From an uncultured Odoribacter sp. (GTDB taxonomy: Bacteria > Bacteroidota > Bacteroidia > Bacteroidales > Marinifilaceae), in the NCBI GenBank assembly GCA_947039985.1, contig CAMRAP010000061.1, forward strand, positions 1 to 8,775: 8,775 nt of DNA, written 5' to 3'. Below, one piece after another: positions 1 through 6,515 of the stretch. Below the pieces are notes generated by a model, which ran no database searches, had not been told where the DNA came from, and worked only from the letters and a program-made list of their open reading frames with translations. The position numbers were made by a program, and so were the translations under genes. How positions within the stretch are numbered: the stretch's first letter is position 1; each line of letters begins with the position of its first letter.

Positions 1-521
1 GTGAGTGTATCTTTCAATTTACCACTTCCGTTTCCAAAAAAGAATACCTTATATTTAGCTAAAAGCTCTTCAAATGAATTCTCGTCAATGATTTCTGCTT
101 TGGTATCAATAAGAACTTGATTGTCTTTGCCAAAGAAAGCAGTGTAGACCTCCATACGCCTAGCGTCTATCATTGGACAGTATAGTGCCTCTTCTTGTAG
201 TTCCTCTGAAACAGATTGTGCTAAGGCTTGCAAAGTAGGTACTGCTATTAGTGGCTTTTCAGCTCCGAAGCAGATGCCTTTTGCTATAGATACACCAATT
301 CGCAAGCCTGTGTAAGAGCCTGGTCCCATACTAACGGCAACAGCGTCTAAGTGTGTGCTGTCTAGTTGATTTTCTTTCAGTATATCATCAATATAAACTC
401 CCAAGGATACCGAGTGGTTTAATCCTTCATTATTCTCTTTGATTGCCAGCATTTTTCCATCCTTTGATAAGGCGACAGAGCATACTGTAGTTGAAGTGTC
501 AATATTTAAAATAAGAGCCAT
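1..521 (-). CDS. tsaB: tRNA threonylcarbamoyladenosine biosynthesis protein TsaB (partial, C-terminus beyond left edge)
   Basis: The frame is open from ATG at 521 to the left edge, giving 173 codons; the family is usually about 220-240 residues, so roughly the last quarter is missing. The start reads MALILNIDTST, an ASKHA-fold nucleotide-binding opening with Asp8. The family signature GPGSYTGLRIG lies at residues 66-76, followed by a PTLQAL segment (95-100) and an IDARR segment (118-122), all typical of TsaB/YeaZ. By family knowledge TsaB is the inactive Kae1-like partner that binds TsaD and TsaE in the cytoplasm, allowing transfer of threonylcarbamoyl from threonylcarbamoyl-AMP to A37 of tRNAs. 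It lies 42 bp downstream of tsaC on the same strand, with no terminator between them, so co-transcription is inferred. No frameshift or missing key motif is visible in the part present. Confidence 0.95.
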   Translation of the reverse strand, partial: MALILNIDTSTTVCSVALSKDGKMLAIKENNEGLNHSVSLGVYIDDILKENQLDSTHLDAVAVSMGPGSYTGLRIGVSIAKGICFGAEKPLIAVPTLQALAQSVSEELQEEALYCPMIDARRMEVYTAFFGKDNQVLIDTKAEIIDENSFEELLAKYKVFFFGNGSGKLKDTL

Positions 522-563
522 ATGATAATTTGTTATACGAATTAAATGATAAAGGGTAGGGTG

Positions 564-1139
564 TTATGGTCGAATAATCGAAATCTCTCCTTGCATTCCT
601 ACTTTTATAATACTAGATGCCTCTGCTGGTTTTTGGTCATCTTGTCGGTAATCCACAATGTAATCCACTGCCCTACGAATCTCTTCGCTGATCTCATTAA
701 AAAAGCGTGGCGAAGATTCTCCACTGATATTTGCAGAGGTAGAAACTAATGGGCGGTTGATGCGAAAGAGTAATGATTTTGTAAACTCCTCTTCGGTAAT
801 TCGTATGCCAATTGTTCCATCCTTAGCAATGATATTCGGAGCCAATCGCTTAGCATTGGGATAGATGATTGTTGTTGGTTTTATAGCTACTTCAATAAGA
901 TCAAGTGCTATATTGGGTACATCTGCATAGGAAGCAATTTTTCCTGCGTCATCCAATAATAGTAGCATTGATTGACTATCGATTCGTTTTTTTATGTCAT
1001 AAATTCGTTTAACTGCTTCGGCATTCGTTGCATCACATCCAATTCCCCAAATGGTGTCAGTAGGATATAAGATTACTCCCCCTTTTTTTAAAACCTCTTG
1101 AGTATTTCGAATCTCTTCTTTTAATTTATCGCTTAACAT
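564..1139 (-). CDS. tsaC: L-threonylcarbamoyladenylate synthase (TsaC/YrdC/Sua5 family)
   Basis: This 191-residue protein is a single YrdC domain of the short form, without the C-terminal Sua5 extension. Visible motifs are the N-terminal nucleotide-site segment YPTDTIWGIGCDA (residues 25-37), a basic IKKR segment (49-52), the STSAN motif (133-137) and a late SSII segment (175-178). The family makes threonylcarbamoyl-AMP from threonine, bicarbonate and ATP, the first step of t6A37 synthesis on ANN-decoding tRNAs. The ATG at 1139 gives the expected N-terminus, with a short helix before the YPTDT strand. The gene precedes tsaB by 42 bp on the same strand, so the synthase and part of the transferase complex are probably made from one message. 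It is separated from upstream ddh by a strong terminator and so needs its own promoter. Confidence 0.95.
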   Translation of the reverse strand: MLSDKLKEEIRNTQEVLKKGGVILYPTDTIWGIGCDATNAEAVKRIYDIKKRIDSQSMLLLLDDAGKIASYADVPNIALDLIEVAIKPTTIIYPNAKRLAPNIIAKDGTIGIRITEEEFTKSLLFRINRPLVSTSANISGESSPRFFNEISEEIRRAVDYIVDYRQDDQKPAEASSIIKVGMQGEISIIRP

Positions 1140-1201
1140 ATGATTGAATTTAGAAATAGTAAGATATATTGTTCTTGCTTTGTTTTCAGCTCACGAAATT
1201 A

Positions 1202-1234
1202 CAAAGTTTTTCGAAAGAAAATGGATTTGCCAAC
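1202..1234 (-). promoter_or_regulatory. Candidate Bacteroidetes-type promoter for tsaC-tsaB
   Basis: On the minus strand AAACTTTG (1209-1202) matches the -7 consensus TAnnTTTG at five of six fixed positions, and GTTG (1234-1231) lies 21 bp upstream as a -33-like element. It sits between the ddh terminator and the tsaC start, where a promoter is needed, and would leave a leader of about 55 nt. A competing -7 match, TAATTTCG, lies at 1201-1194 but has no -33 partner. The match is suggestive only. Confidence 0.35.
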
Positions 1235-1245
1235 TATAAAATATT

Positions 1246-1301
1246 AAAAACGCTAAAAAGATGAATCCTCACTTAGAGAATTCGATCTTTTTAACGCTTT
1301 T
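1246..1301 (-). terminator. Rho-independent terminator of ddh (about 25-bp hairpin)
   Basis: The arms at 1301-1285 and 1262-1246 pair over 17 bp in the minus-strand RNA. An inner 8-bp stem (1283-1276 with 1270-1263) continues it after one bulged base, closing on the five-base loop UAAGU. Three positions are G-U pairs in the minus-strand transcript but would be A-C mismatches on the plus strand, so the hairpin is built for minus-strand transcription. The distal arm ends in a U run and an AU-rich stretch follows. It starts 46 bp after the ddh stop and separates ddh from tsaC. Confidence 0.85.
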
Positions 1302-1346
1302 AGTTATCGTGTATGGGGATAGCATTACTGAAATGCAAAGGTATCT

Positions 1347-2243
1347 TTATACGAGGTGTTTGATTAACTCTTCTCGATCTCCAGCTAGTAAATCTATCAT
1401 TGGTATTTCGATCAGTGTATAACATCCAGCTTGTTGCAACATAGAAGCACGAGCAGAAGAGACCATAATCTGAGCGGTTAAAGCAGGATTATTGATGCGC
1501 ATATTGAATTCGAACAACTGGTTTTGAGTTTTTCCAGAAACTCCTTTGCGTGTTAAATTCACTCCATGTCCCATGTCTAATAAATTATCCACATCTTCCA
1601 CCTGCATCACATGAGTTTCATCATTGATAAAGTAGGCGTCATTTTTGATGTTTTGTGCCACCTCATTGAAGTTGTATCCCTCTTTTAGTTCAATATACAC
1701 CATGCGGCGATGGATGCTTGTTCCTGTAGGAATAGTCATCGATAGGGCTGCTTTCACTCCTTCGATAGCTTTCACGGCAACCGTATGTCCCATACTCATA
1801 CCTGGACCGAAGTTTGTATATGTAATACCTTTGGGGGCACAAGCTTCAAGCAAAGCTCTGACTATAGAGTCTGATCCTGGATCCCAGCCGGCTGATATGA
1901 TGGAAACTGCATTGTTTTCACGAGCAATTTTGCCTAGATTTTTGCGTAAATCTACGATCTGAGAATGAATATCAAAGCTATCAACTGTGTTGATTCCCAT
2001 GCTTAGAGCTTGTGAGGCAAATTGTTCAACGCTACGTGTAGGTGTGCATAGAAGAGCAACTTCAACGCCTTCTAATTCACTTATATTACTTACAACTTTA
2101 TAATTTTTAAGTTCATCAGGAACATTCTTTGCATCTCTACGTACGATACCAACAATTTCAAAATCTGGAGCTGATTCAAGTGCTTCCATTACATATTTCC
2201 CAATGTTACCGTATCCAACAACGGCTGCTTTTACTTTTTTCAT
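1347..2243 (-). CDS. ddh: meso-diaminopimelate D-dehydrogenase
   Basis: This 298-residue enzyme should catalyse the NADPH-dependent reductive amination of L-2-amino-6-oxopimelate (in equilibrium with tetrahydrodipicolinate) to meso-diaminopimelate, a one-step route to lysine and the peptidoglycan cross-linking residue. The N-terminus carries a Rossmann fold with GYGNIG (10-15) and paired Arg35-Arg36, suited to the NADP 2'-phosphate. The substrate region shows SAGWDPG (117-123) and FGPGMSMGH (145-153). Arg180, His226 and Asn252 are plausible carboxylate- and amine-binding residues by position. The length fits the shorter form seen in Symbiobacterium and Bacteroidetes rather than the roughly 320-residue corynebacterial form; the subtype is inferred. 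The ATG at 2243 starts the Rossmann strand immediately. The gene stands alone, away from other lysine-pathway genes, with its own candidate promoter and a strong terminator, so it looks monocistronic. Confidence 0.94.
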   Translation of the reverse strand: MKKVKAAVVGYGNIGKYVMEALESAPDFEIVGIVRRDAKNVPDELKNYKVVSNISELEGVEVALLCTPTRSVEQFASQALSMGINTVDSFDIHSQIVDLRKNLGKIARENNAVSIISAGWDPGSDSIVRALLEACAPKGITYTNFGPGMSMGHTVAVKAIEGVKAALSMTIPTGTSIHRRMVYIELKEGYNFNEVAQNIKNDAYFINDETHVMQVEDVDNLLDMGHGVNLTRKGVSGKTQNQLFEFNMRINNPALTAQIMVSSARASMLQQAGCYTLIEIPMIDLLAGDREELIKHLV

Positions 2244-2287
2244 GTATTATATTTAGTGATTTATTACTCGTCTATTTATATTCACTA

Positions 2288-2318
2288 CAAAGAACGTAAT
2301 AATTTGCTTGATGTCAAA
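2288..2318 (-). promoter_or_regulatory. Candidate Bacteroidetes-type promoter for ddh
   Basis: On the minus strand a perfect -33 TTTG (2318-2315) is followed after exactly 19 bp by GTTCTTTG (2295-2288). The latter keeps the TTTG half of TAnnTTTG but lacks the leading TA. Transcription would start near 2282, giving a leader of about 40 nt. Spacing and position are good, while the -7 box is imperfect. Confidence 0.45.
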
Positions 2319-2398
2319 GGATGAAAATATGATTTGTTAAGGATCGAACTGATTTTAAACAAGTAGTGCAAATTATACAATAAGTTGGTATAGTTGTT

Positions 2399-2998
2399 TT
2401 AAAACAGATCACTTAGGCAATAGCCAATAGAAACTTGGAATACATGATTTTTACTTTTGTCATCGAAGTAATCTCTATCTAAAACATTAGTTAGTCCAAA
2501 ATTATAGCGAGCGGATAAAATGATACTTTCTATATTATAAGAAGTACCAATCCCTAAGCTTAGATCGAATGTATTTGCATGATCTAGTTTGTGTTTAGAG
2601 CTATTCCCATCCACTTTTGTTTTTGCTTTTTTGCCAACTGAAAATCCAAGCTGAGGTCCAAAATCGATACTTAAATAATCTATGATATAGTATTTTGCTA
2701 AGATTGGAATATTCAAATAATTCATCCGAGTTTTTAGTTTCACTGTTCCAGCCTCGCTGTCCCATTTATCTCTAGCACCTTGACGAGAGTATATAAACTC
2801 CGATTGAACAGCAGAAATATCAGAAAGCTTCCATTCTGCAAATCCTCCTAGATGAAAACTGATTTTGTTGTGTTGACTAATATTTGTAACATTAGTTACG
2901 TTAAATCCACCTTTTGCTCCATAGGTGATGTCACTAAATTGTGCATTTGCTGTGTAAACGGCTAAAATGCTTACTGCTAGTAAAAAGAGTTTTCTCAT
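2399..2998 (-). CDS. Outer-membrane beta-barrel protein, PorT-like (function unknown)
   Basis: This 199-residue exported protein has a clear signal peptide: MRKLF, a hydrophobic stretch to residue 16, then the cleavage motif ANA before Gln20. The frame stays open upstream to an ATG at 3091, but that would bury the signal peptide behind 31 basic residues and would place the start beyond the candidate promoter, so the ATG at 2998 is chosen. The mature part alternates polar and hydrophobic residues in strands. It contains YGAKGGFN just after cleavage, the segment YLNIPILAKYY near 93-103, and a late SARYNFGLTNV strand, and it ends in Phe. This is the pattern of the Bacteroidetes outer membrane protein beta-barrel domain (PF13568 type), likely an eight-strand barrel. 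Specific role and ligand are unknown, and PorT-like does not imply a type IX secretion function. It is transcribed divergently from era. I see no strong terminator between it and ddh. Confidence 0.88.
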   Translation of the reverse strand: MRKLFLLAVSILAVYTANAQFSDITYGAKGGFNVTNVTNISQHNKISFHLGGFAEWKLSDISAVQSEFIYSRQGARDKWDSEAGTVKLKTRMNYLNIPILAKYYIIDYLSIDFGPQLGFSVGKKAKTKVDGNSSKHKLDHANTFDLSLGIGTSYNIESIILSARYNFGLTNVLDRDYFDDKSKNHVFQVSIGYCLSDLF

Positions 2999-3062
2999 GT
3001 TTTTATTGAATTTAATGGTATACTTAATTATAACTTTCAATCTAATTTTGTTTCGTAGGTGG

Positions 3063-3070
3063 CAAATGTA
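3063..3070 (-). promoter_or_regulatory. -7 element of the outer-membrane protein gene promoter
   Basis: The minus-strand sequence TACATTTG matches the Bacteroidetes -7 consensus TAnnTTTG at every fixed position. It would start transcription near 3057, leaving a leader of about 60 nt before the ATG at 2998. No clear TTTG lies 17-23 bp upstream; only T-rich sequence is present there. Its presence argues that the upstream in-frame ATG at 3091 is not used. Confidence 0.55.
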
Positions 3071-3091
3071 TAAAAAATTCATAGAAAACAT

Positions 3092-3099
3092 TATCTTTG
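3092..3099 (+). promoter_or_regulatory. -7 element of the era-der promoter
   Basis: TATCTTTG matches TAnnTTTG at every fixed position and lies 58 bp before the era ATG, so the leader would be about 53 nt. No TTG-type -33 element is visible at the usual distance. The region where it should lie overlaps the opposing -7 element at 3063-3070. Confidence 0.55.
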
Positions 3100-3157
3100 T
3101 AGCGTTAAATCAGATTTACTTTTGTAAATTGGGGATAGTATAAAATTTAAAGTTGAT

Positions 3158-4036
3158 ATGCATAAAGCAGGATTTGTCAATATCGTAGGAAATGCCAATG
3201 TAGGTAAATCTACCTTAATGAACCATTTGGTTGGTGAAAAAATTTCAATTATTACATCGAAATCACAGACCACACGCCATAGAATAAAGGGAATTGTCAA
3301 TACAGACGATTACCAAATTGTTTTTTCAGATACTCCAGGAGTAGTAAAACCTAGCTATAAAATGCAGGAATATATGTTGGAATCTTCTAAAGCTGCTTTA
3401 GTTGATGCTGATATTATTTTGTATGTAACAGATGTTGTTGAAACGATAGAGAAGAATATTGATTTTATCAATAAGGTTAATTCATATGATACACCAGTAT
3501 TATTAGTGATTAATAAAATAGATTTATCCGACTCAGAAAAATTAGATGCTTTATTTGATCGGTGGAAAGTACTGATTCCTCGTGCTGAGATTTTTCCAAT
3601 ATCGGCAAAGGTGAATTTCAATGTAGATAATTTGTTAAATAGAATCATTGAATTATTACCTGAAGGAGATCCATTCTTTGCAAAAGATGATATGACAGAT
3701 TTGCCTGCACGCTTTTTTGTATCTGAAATGGTTCGAGAGAAGATTTTGAAAAATTATGATAAGGAGATTCCTTATTCAGTAGAGGTGAAAGTAGAGGAGT
3801 TTAAAGAGGATGATAAAAGAATAAGCATAATGGTTGTCATTTATGTAGAGCGTAATTCTCAGAAAGGAATCATCATTGGTAGCCAAGGTGAGGCTTTGAA
3901 AAGAGTGGGAACACATGCCCGTCAAGATTTGGAAGTTTTTTTTGGAAAAAAAGTGTTCTTAAGCTTGTATGTAAAAGTGCTAAAAGACTGGCGTAACAAG
4001 GATGGTGAATTAAAGAATTTCGGATACGCAAATTAA
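3158..4036 (+). CDS. era: GTPase Era, 30S ribosome assembly factor
   Basis: This 292-residue protein has the usual Era length and two-domain layout. The N-terminal GTPase domain shows G1 GNANVGKS (11-18), a G2 segment with TTRHRIKG (38-45), G3 DTPG (58-61), G4 NKID (119-122) and G5 SAK (149-151). The C-terminal KH domain follows a DLPARFFVSE linker (181-190) and carries the GxxG loop IIIGSQG (238-244). By family knowledge Era binds the 3' end of 16S rRNA through the KH domain and helps late 30S maturation at the membrane or in the cytoplasm. The ATG at 3158 gives the expected opening MHKAGFVNIVG, with no spare N-terminal residues. No Shine-Dalgarno sequence is present, as is usual in this phylum. 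The gene is followed after 26 bp by der, and the two almost certainly share a transcript. Confidence 0.97.
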   Translation: MHKAGFVNIVGNANVGKSTLMNHLVGEKISIITSKSQTTRHRIKGIVNTDDYQIVFSDTPGVVKPSYKMQEYMLESSKAALVDADIILYVTDVVETIEKNIDFINKVNSYDTPVLLVINKIDLSDSEKLDALFDRWKVLIPRAEIFPISAKVNFNVDNLLNRIIELLPEGDPFFAKDDMTDLPARFFVSEMVREKILKNYDKEIPYSVEVKVEEFKEDDKRISIMVVIYVERNSQKGIIIGSQGEALKRVGTHARQDLEVFFGKKVFLSLYVKVLKDWRNKDGELKNFGYAN

Positions 4037-4062
4037 ATAAAGTAAGTAGGTAAGAGGTAATT

Positions 4063-5370
4063 ATGAGTAATATAGTAGCAATAGTAGGAAGGCCTAATGT
4101 AGGTAAATCAACACTTTTCAATCGTTTAATTGGTATGAGGAAGGCGATTGTTAATGAAGAAAGTGGTGTAACGAGAGATCGTAACTATGGAAAATCACAT
4201 TGGAATGGGAAAGAATTTTCGGTTATTGATACTGGAGGTTATGTGTGTAGTAGTGATGATATTTTCGAAGAAGAGATCAACAAGCAGGTATGGTTAGCCA
4301 TGGAAGAAGCTGATGTCATCTTATTTATGGTGGATGCAGAGGTTGGTTTAACTGATTTGGATGAGAACTTTGCTCGCGTACTACGTACCGTTAAAAAGCC
4401 TGTTTATCTAATAGCTAATAAGGTAGATAATTTAGAGCGCATGTATGAAGCGAACGATTTTTATCGTTTAGGATTTAAAGGTGAGCTATTTTGTGTTTCT
4501 TCTGTTAGTGGTTCTGGTACAGGTGAATTATTAGATGAGATTGTTACCAACTTTGAAGATGATGAGGTGCCAGATCAGGATGCTCTTCCTCGTATTACAA
4601 TTGTTGGTCGTCCTAATGTAGGTAAATCATCAACCATAAATGCTCTTTTAGGTAAAGAACGAAATATTGTAACTGATGTTGCAGGTACAACTAGAGATTC
4701 TCTACAAACTCGCTATACTCAATTTGGTCACGATTTTGTGTTGGTCGATACAGCAGGGGTACGTAAAAAGGCAAAGGTAAACGAAGACGTAGAGTTTTAC
4801 TCTGTCATGCGTTCTATTAGAGCCATTGAGGAATCTGATGTATGTGCACTTTTGATTGATGCAACACAGGGAATGGAGGCGCAAGATTTGAATATATTCC
4901 ATTTGATTGAAAGAAATCGAAAAGGAGTAGTTGTAGTTGTGAATAAATGGGATTTAGTTGAGAAGGATAATAAGACTATGCTTGAATACGAGAAGGAGTT
5001 GCGACTTAAAATGGCTCCTTTTAAAGATGTAGATATTGTATTTACTTCTGCCGTTACTAAGCAGCGTTTGTTGAAAATTCTAGAGACAGCACTTAAAGTT
5101 TATGAAAATCGTCTACAAAAGCTGAAAACATCAGAATTGAATCGACATATGCTTGAGGTTATTGAGGATTATCAACCACCAAGTATAAAAGGGAAATACA
5201 TAAAAATAAAATACGTGACACAGTTGCCTACACATGCTCCAACTTTTGCATTTTTTTGCAACTTACCACAGTATATAAAAGATCCGTATAAGCGTTTTCT
5301 TGAAAATAAAATTCGTGAGAAATGGGATTTTACTGGTGTACCTATTCAGATTTTTATGCGTAAAAAGTAA
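4063..5370 (+). CDS. der: GTPase Der (EngA), 50S ribosome assembly factor
   Basis: This 435-residue protein has the tandem GTPase layout unique to Der. Domain 1 has GRPNVGKS (9-16), DTGG (56-59) and NKVD (119-122). Domain 2 has GRPNVGKS (182-189), DTAG (229-232) and NKWD (294-297). A KH-like C-terminal domain (about 350-435) ends in lysines. An acidic linker (about 164-172) joins the two GTPase domains. By family knowledge Der is essential for 50S subunit maturation. The length is normal and all G motifs are intact. It lies 26 bp after era with no intervening signal, and its stop is followed by a 13-T run and then an intrinsic terminator, so it closes the era-der unit. Confidence 0.98.
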   Translation: MSNIVAIVGRPNVGKSTLFNRLIGMRKAIVNEESGVTRDRNYGKSHWNGKEFSVIDTGGYVCSSDDIFEEEINKQVWLAMEEADVILFMVDAEVGLTDLDENFARVLRTVKKPVYLIANKVDNLERMYEANDFYRLGFKGELFCVSSVSGSGTGELLDEIVTNFEDDEVPDQDALPRITIVGRPNVGKSSTINALLGKERNIVTDVAGTTRDSLQTRYTQFGHDFVLVDTAGVRKKAKVNEDVEFYSVMRSIRAIEESDVCALLIDATQGMEAQDLNIFHLIERNRKGVVVVVNKWDLVEKDNKTMLEYEKELRLKMAPFKDVDIVFTSAVTKQRLLKILETALKVYENRLQKLKTSELNRHMLEVIEDYQPPSIKGKYIKIKYVTQLPTHAPTFAFFCNLPQYIKDPYKRFLENKIREKWDFTGVPIQIFMRKK

Positions 5371-5392
5371 TTTTTTTTTTTTTGATTTTTTT

Positions 5393-5436
5393 AAAAGGAG
5401 AATACCTATTTAATATGGGATATTCTCCTTTTTTTT
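5393..5436 (+). terminator. Rho-independent terminator of era-der
   Basis: A perfect 12-bp inverted repeat (5393-5404 with 5421-5432, arm AAAAGGAGAATA) is extended by two G-C pairs across a single bulged A and is followed directly by a run of T residues to 5436. It begins 22 bp after the der stop. The intervening stretch includes 13 consecutive T residues (5371-5383). Confidence 0.92.
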
Positions 5437-5474
5437 GTGCGAATTACAATCGTATTTTAGGAATGAATTTAGGG

Positions 5475-5506
5475 TTTGTTTTATATGAAATTTTATTGTA
5501 ATTTAG
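5475..5506 (+). promoter_or_regulatory. Candidate Bacteroidetes-type promoter for ftsY
   Basis: A perfect -33 TTTG (5475-5478) is followed after 20 bp by TAATTTAG (5499-5506), which matches TAnnTTTG at all but one fixed position. Transcription would begin near 5512, about 22 nt before the ftsY ATG at 5534. It lies just downstream of the der terminator, where a new promoter is required. Confidence 0.5.
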
Positions 5507-5533
5507 ACCTTGAAATTTATATATTTTTTTGAT

Positions 5534-6484
5534 ATGGCATTATTTGGATTATTTGGGAAAAAGAAGAAGGAAGACTTAGATAAAGGTCTTGAGAAAACCA
5601 AGGAAAGTGTATTTAAAAAGCTGGCTAGAGTTGTTGTAGGGAAATCCAAAGTGGATGATGAAGTACTAGATAATCTGGAGGAGGTATTGATCTCTTCTGA
5701 TGTTGGTGTAGATACGACCTTACGAATTATTAAGCGGATAGAGGAGCGTGTGGAGCGTGATAAATATATGGGAGTGGACGAGTTAAATCGAGTGCTGAAG
5801 GAAGAGATTATCACTTTGCTGAAAGAGAATGAGATTGGCACTGGTAAATTGCAAGAATTGCCAGAAACAGACGGTCCATATGTGATTATGGTTGTCGGGG
5901 TAAACGGAGTAGGAAAGACCACTACCATTGGTAAATTAGCACATAAATTTAAGGCAGAAGGTAAGAAGGTTGTTTTAGGTGCAGCGGATACTTTCCGTGC
6001 TGCAGCTGTTGATCAATTGGTGATTTGGGCAGAACGTGTCGGTGTACCTATTGTAAAACAAGGAATGGGAGCTGATCCTGCATCTGTGGCATTCGATACT
6101 TTAAGTAGTGCCAAAAAAGAGGGGGCTGACGTGGTTATTATTGATACGGCAGGACGTTTACACAACAAGATTAATCTGATGAATGAATTGACAAAGATTA
6201 AAAATGTGATGAAAAAAGTTCTACCTAATGCTCCGAATGAAATATTATTGGTATTGGATGGTTCAACGGGGCAAAATGCTTACGAACAAGCCAAACACTT
6301 TACTTTGGCAACTGAAGTGAGTGCGTTAGCTATTACCAAATTGGATGGTACGGCTAAAGGTGGTGTTGTTATCGGTATCTCTGACCAATTTAAAATACCT
6401 GTGAAGTATATCGGTATAGGCGAAAAAATAGAGGATTTGCAGATTTTCGACCGAGAAGAGTTTGTTGATTCACTATTTAATTAA
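5534..6484 (+). CDS. ftsY: Signal recognition particle receptor FtsY
   Basis: This 316-residue protein is an SRP-type GTPase made of an N helical bundle (about 20-100) and a G domain. Motifs are GVNGVGKTT (122-130), DTFRAAAVDQL (152-162), DTAGR (204-208), TKLDG (268-272) and GIGE (294-297). The DTFRAAA and GIGEK signatures identify it as FtsY or Ffh, and the absence of a methionine-rich M domain makes it FtsY. It begins with MALFGLFGKKKKEDLD, a short hydrophobic and lysine-rich membrane-binding tail, so it lacks the long acidic A domain of E. coli FtsY. The ATG at 5534 is preferred because the upstream ATG at 5510 adds eight residues not expected in the family and lies within two bases of the predicted transcription start. 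It docks SRP-bound ribosomes at the inner membrane. The phosphatase gene follows after 31 bp, probably on the same transcript. Confidence 0.96.
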   Translation: MALFGLFGKKKKEDLDKGLEKTKESVFKKLARVVVGKSKVDDEVLDNLEEVLISSDVGVDTTLRIIKRIEERVERDKYMGVDELNRVLKEEIITLLKENEIGTGKLQELPETDGPYVIMVVGVNGVGKTTTIGKLAHKFKAEGKKVVLGAADTFRAAAVDQLVIWAERVGVPIVKQGMGADPASVAFDTLSSAKKEGADVVIIDTAGRLHNKINLMNELTKIKNVMKKVLPNAPNEILLVLDGSTGQNAYEQAKHFTLATEVSALAITKLDGTAKGGVVIGISDQFKIPVKYIGIGEKIEDLQIFDREEFVDSLFN

Positions 6485-6515
6485 TGATAGTGTTGCTATG
6501 AAGTCGTCTATAAAT

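Noticed and set aside
546..749. Small plus-strand open frame opposite the tsaC end
   Set aside because: It lies almost wholly antisense to tsaC, resembles no family I know, and is explained by the codon pattern of the real gene.
1645..1962. Plus-strand open frame of 105 codons inside ddh
   Set aside because: It is antisense to conserved Ddh sequence and has no promoter or recognisable product.
2340..2398. Possible terminator after the outer-membrane protein gene
   Set aside because: Only short AT-rich inverted repeats of five or six pairs are present, with no adjoining U run on the minus strand, so I do not call one.
2999..3091. In-frame N-terminal extension of the outer-membrane protein starting at ATG 3091
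   Set aside because: It would place 31 basic and AT-derived residues before a well-formed signal peptide, and it starts upstream of the predicted transcription start near 3057.
6462..6515. Longer phosphatase starts at 6462 or 6498
   Set aside because: The start at 6462 overlaps ftsY and adds residues unlike the family. The start at 6498 remains possible but adds six residues before the standard MKRILFVCLG opening.
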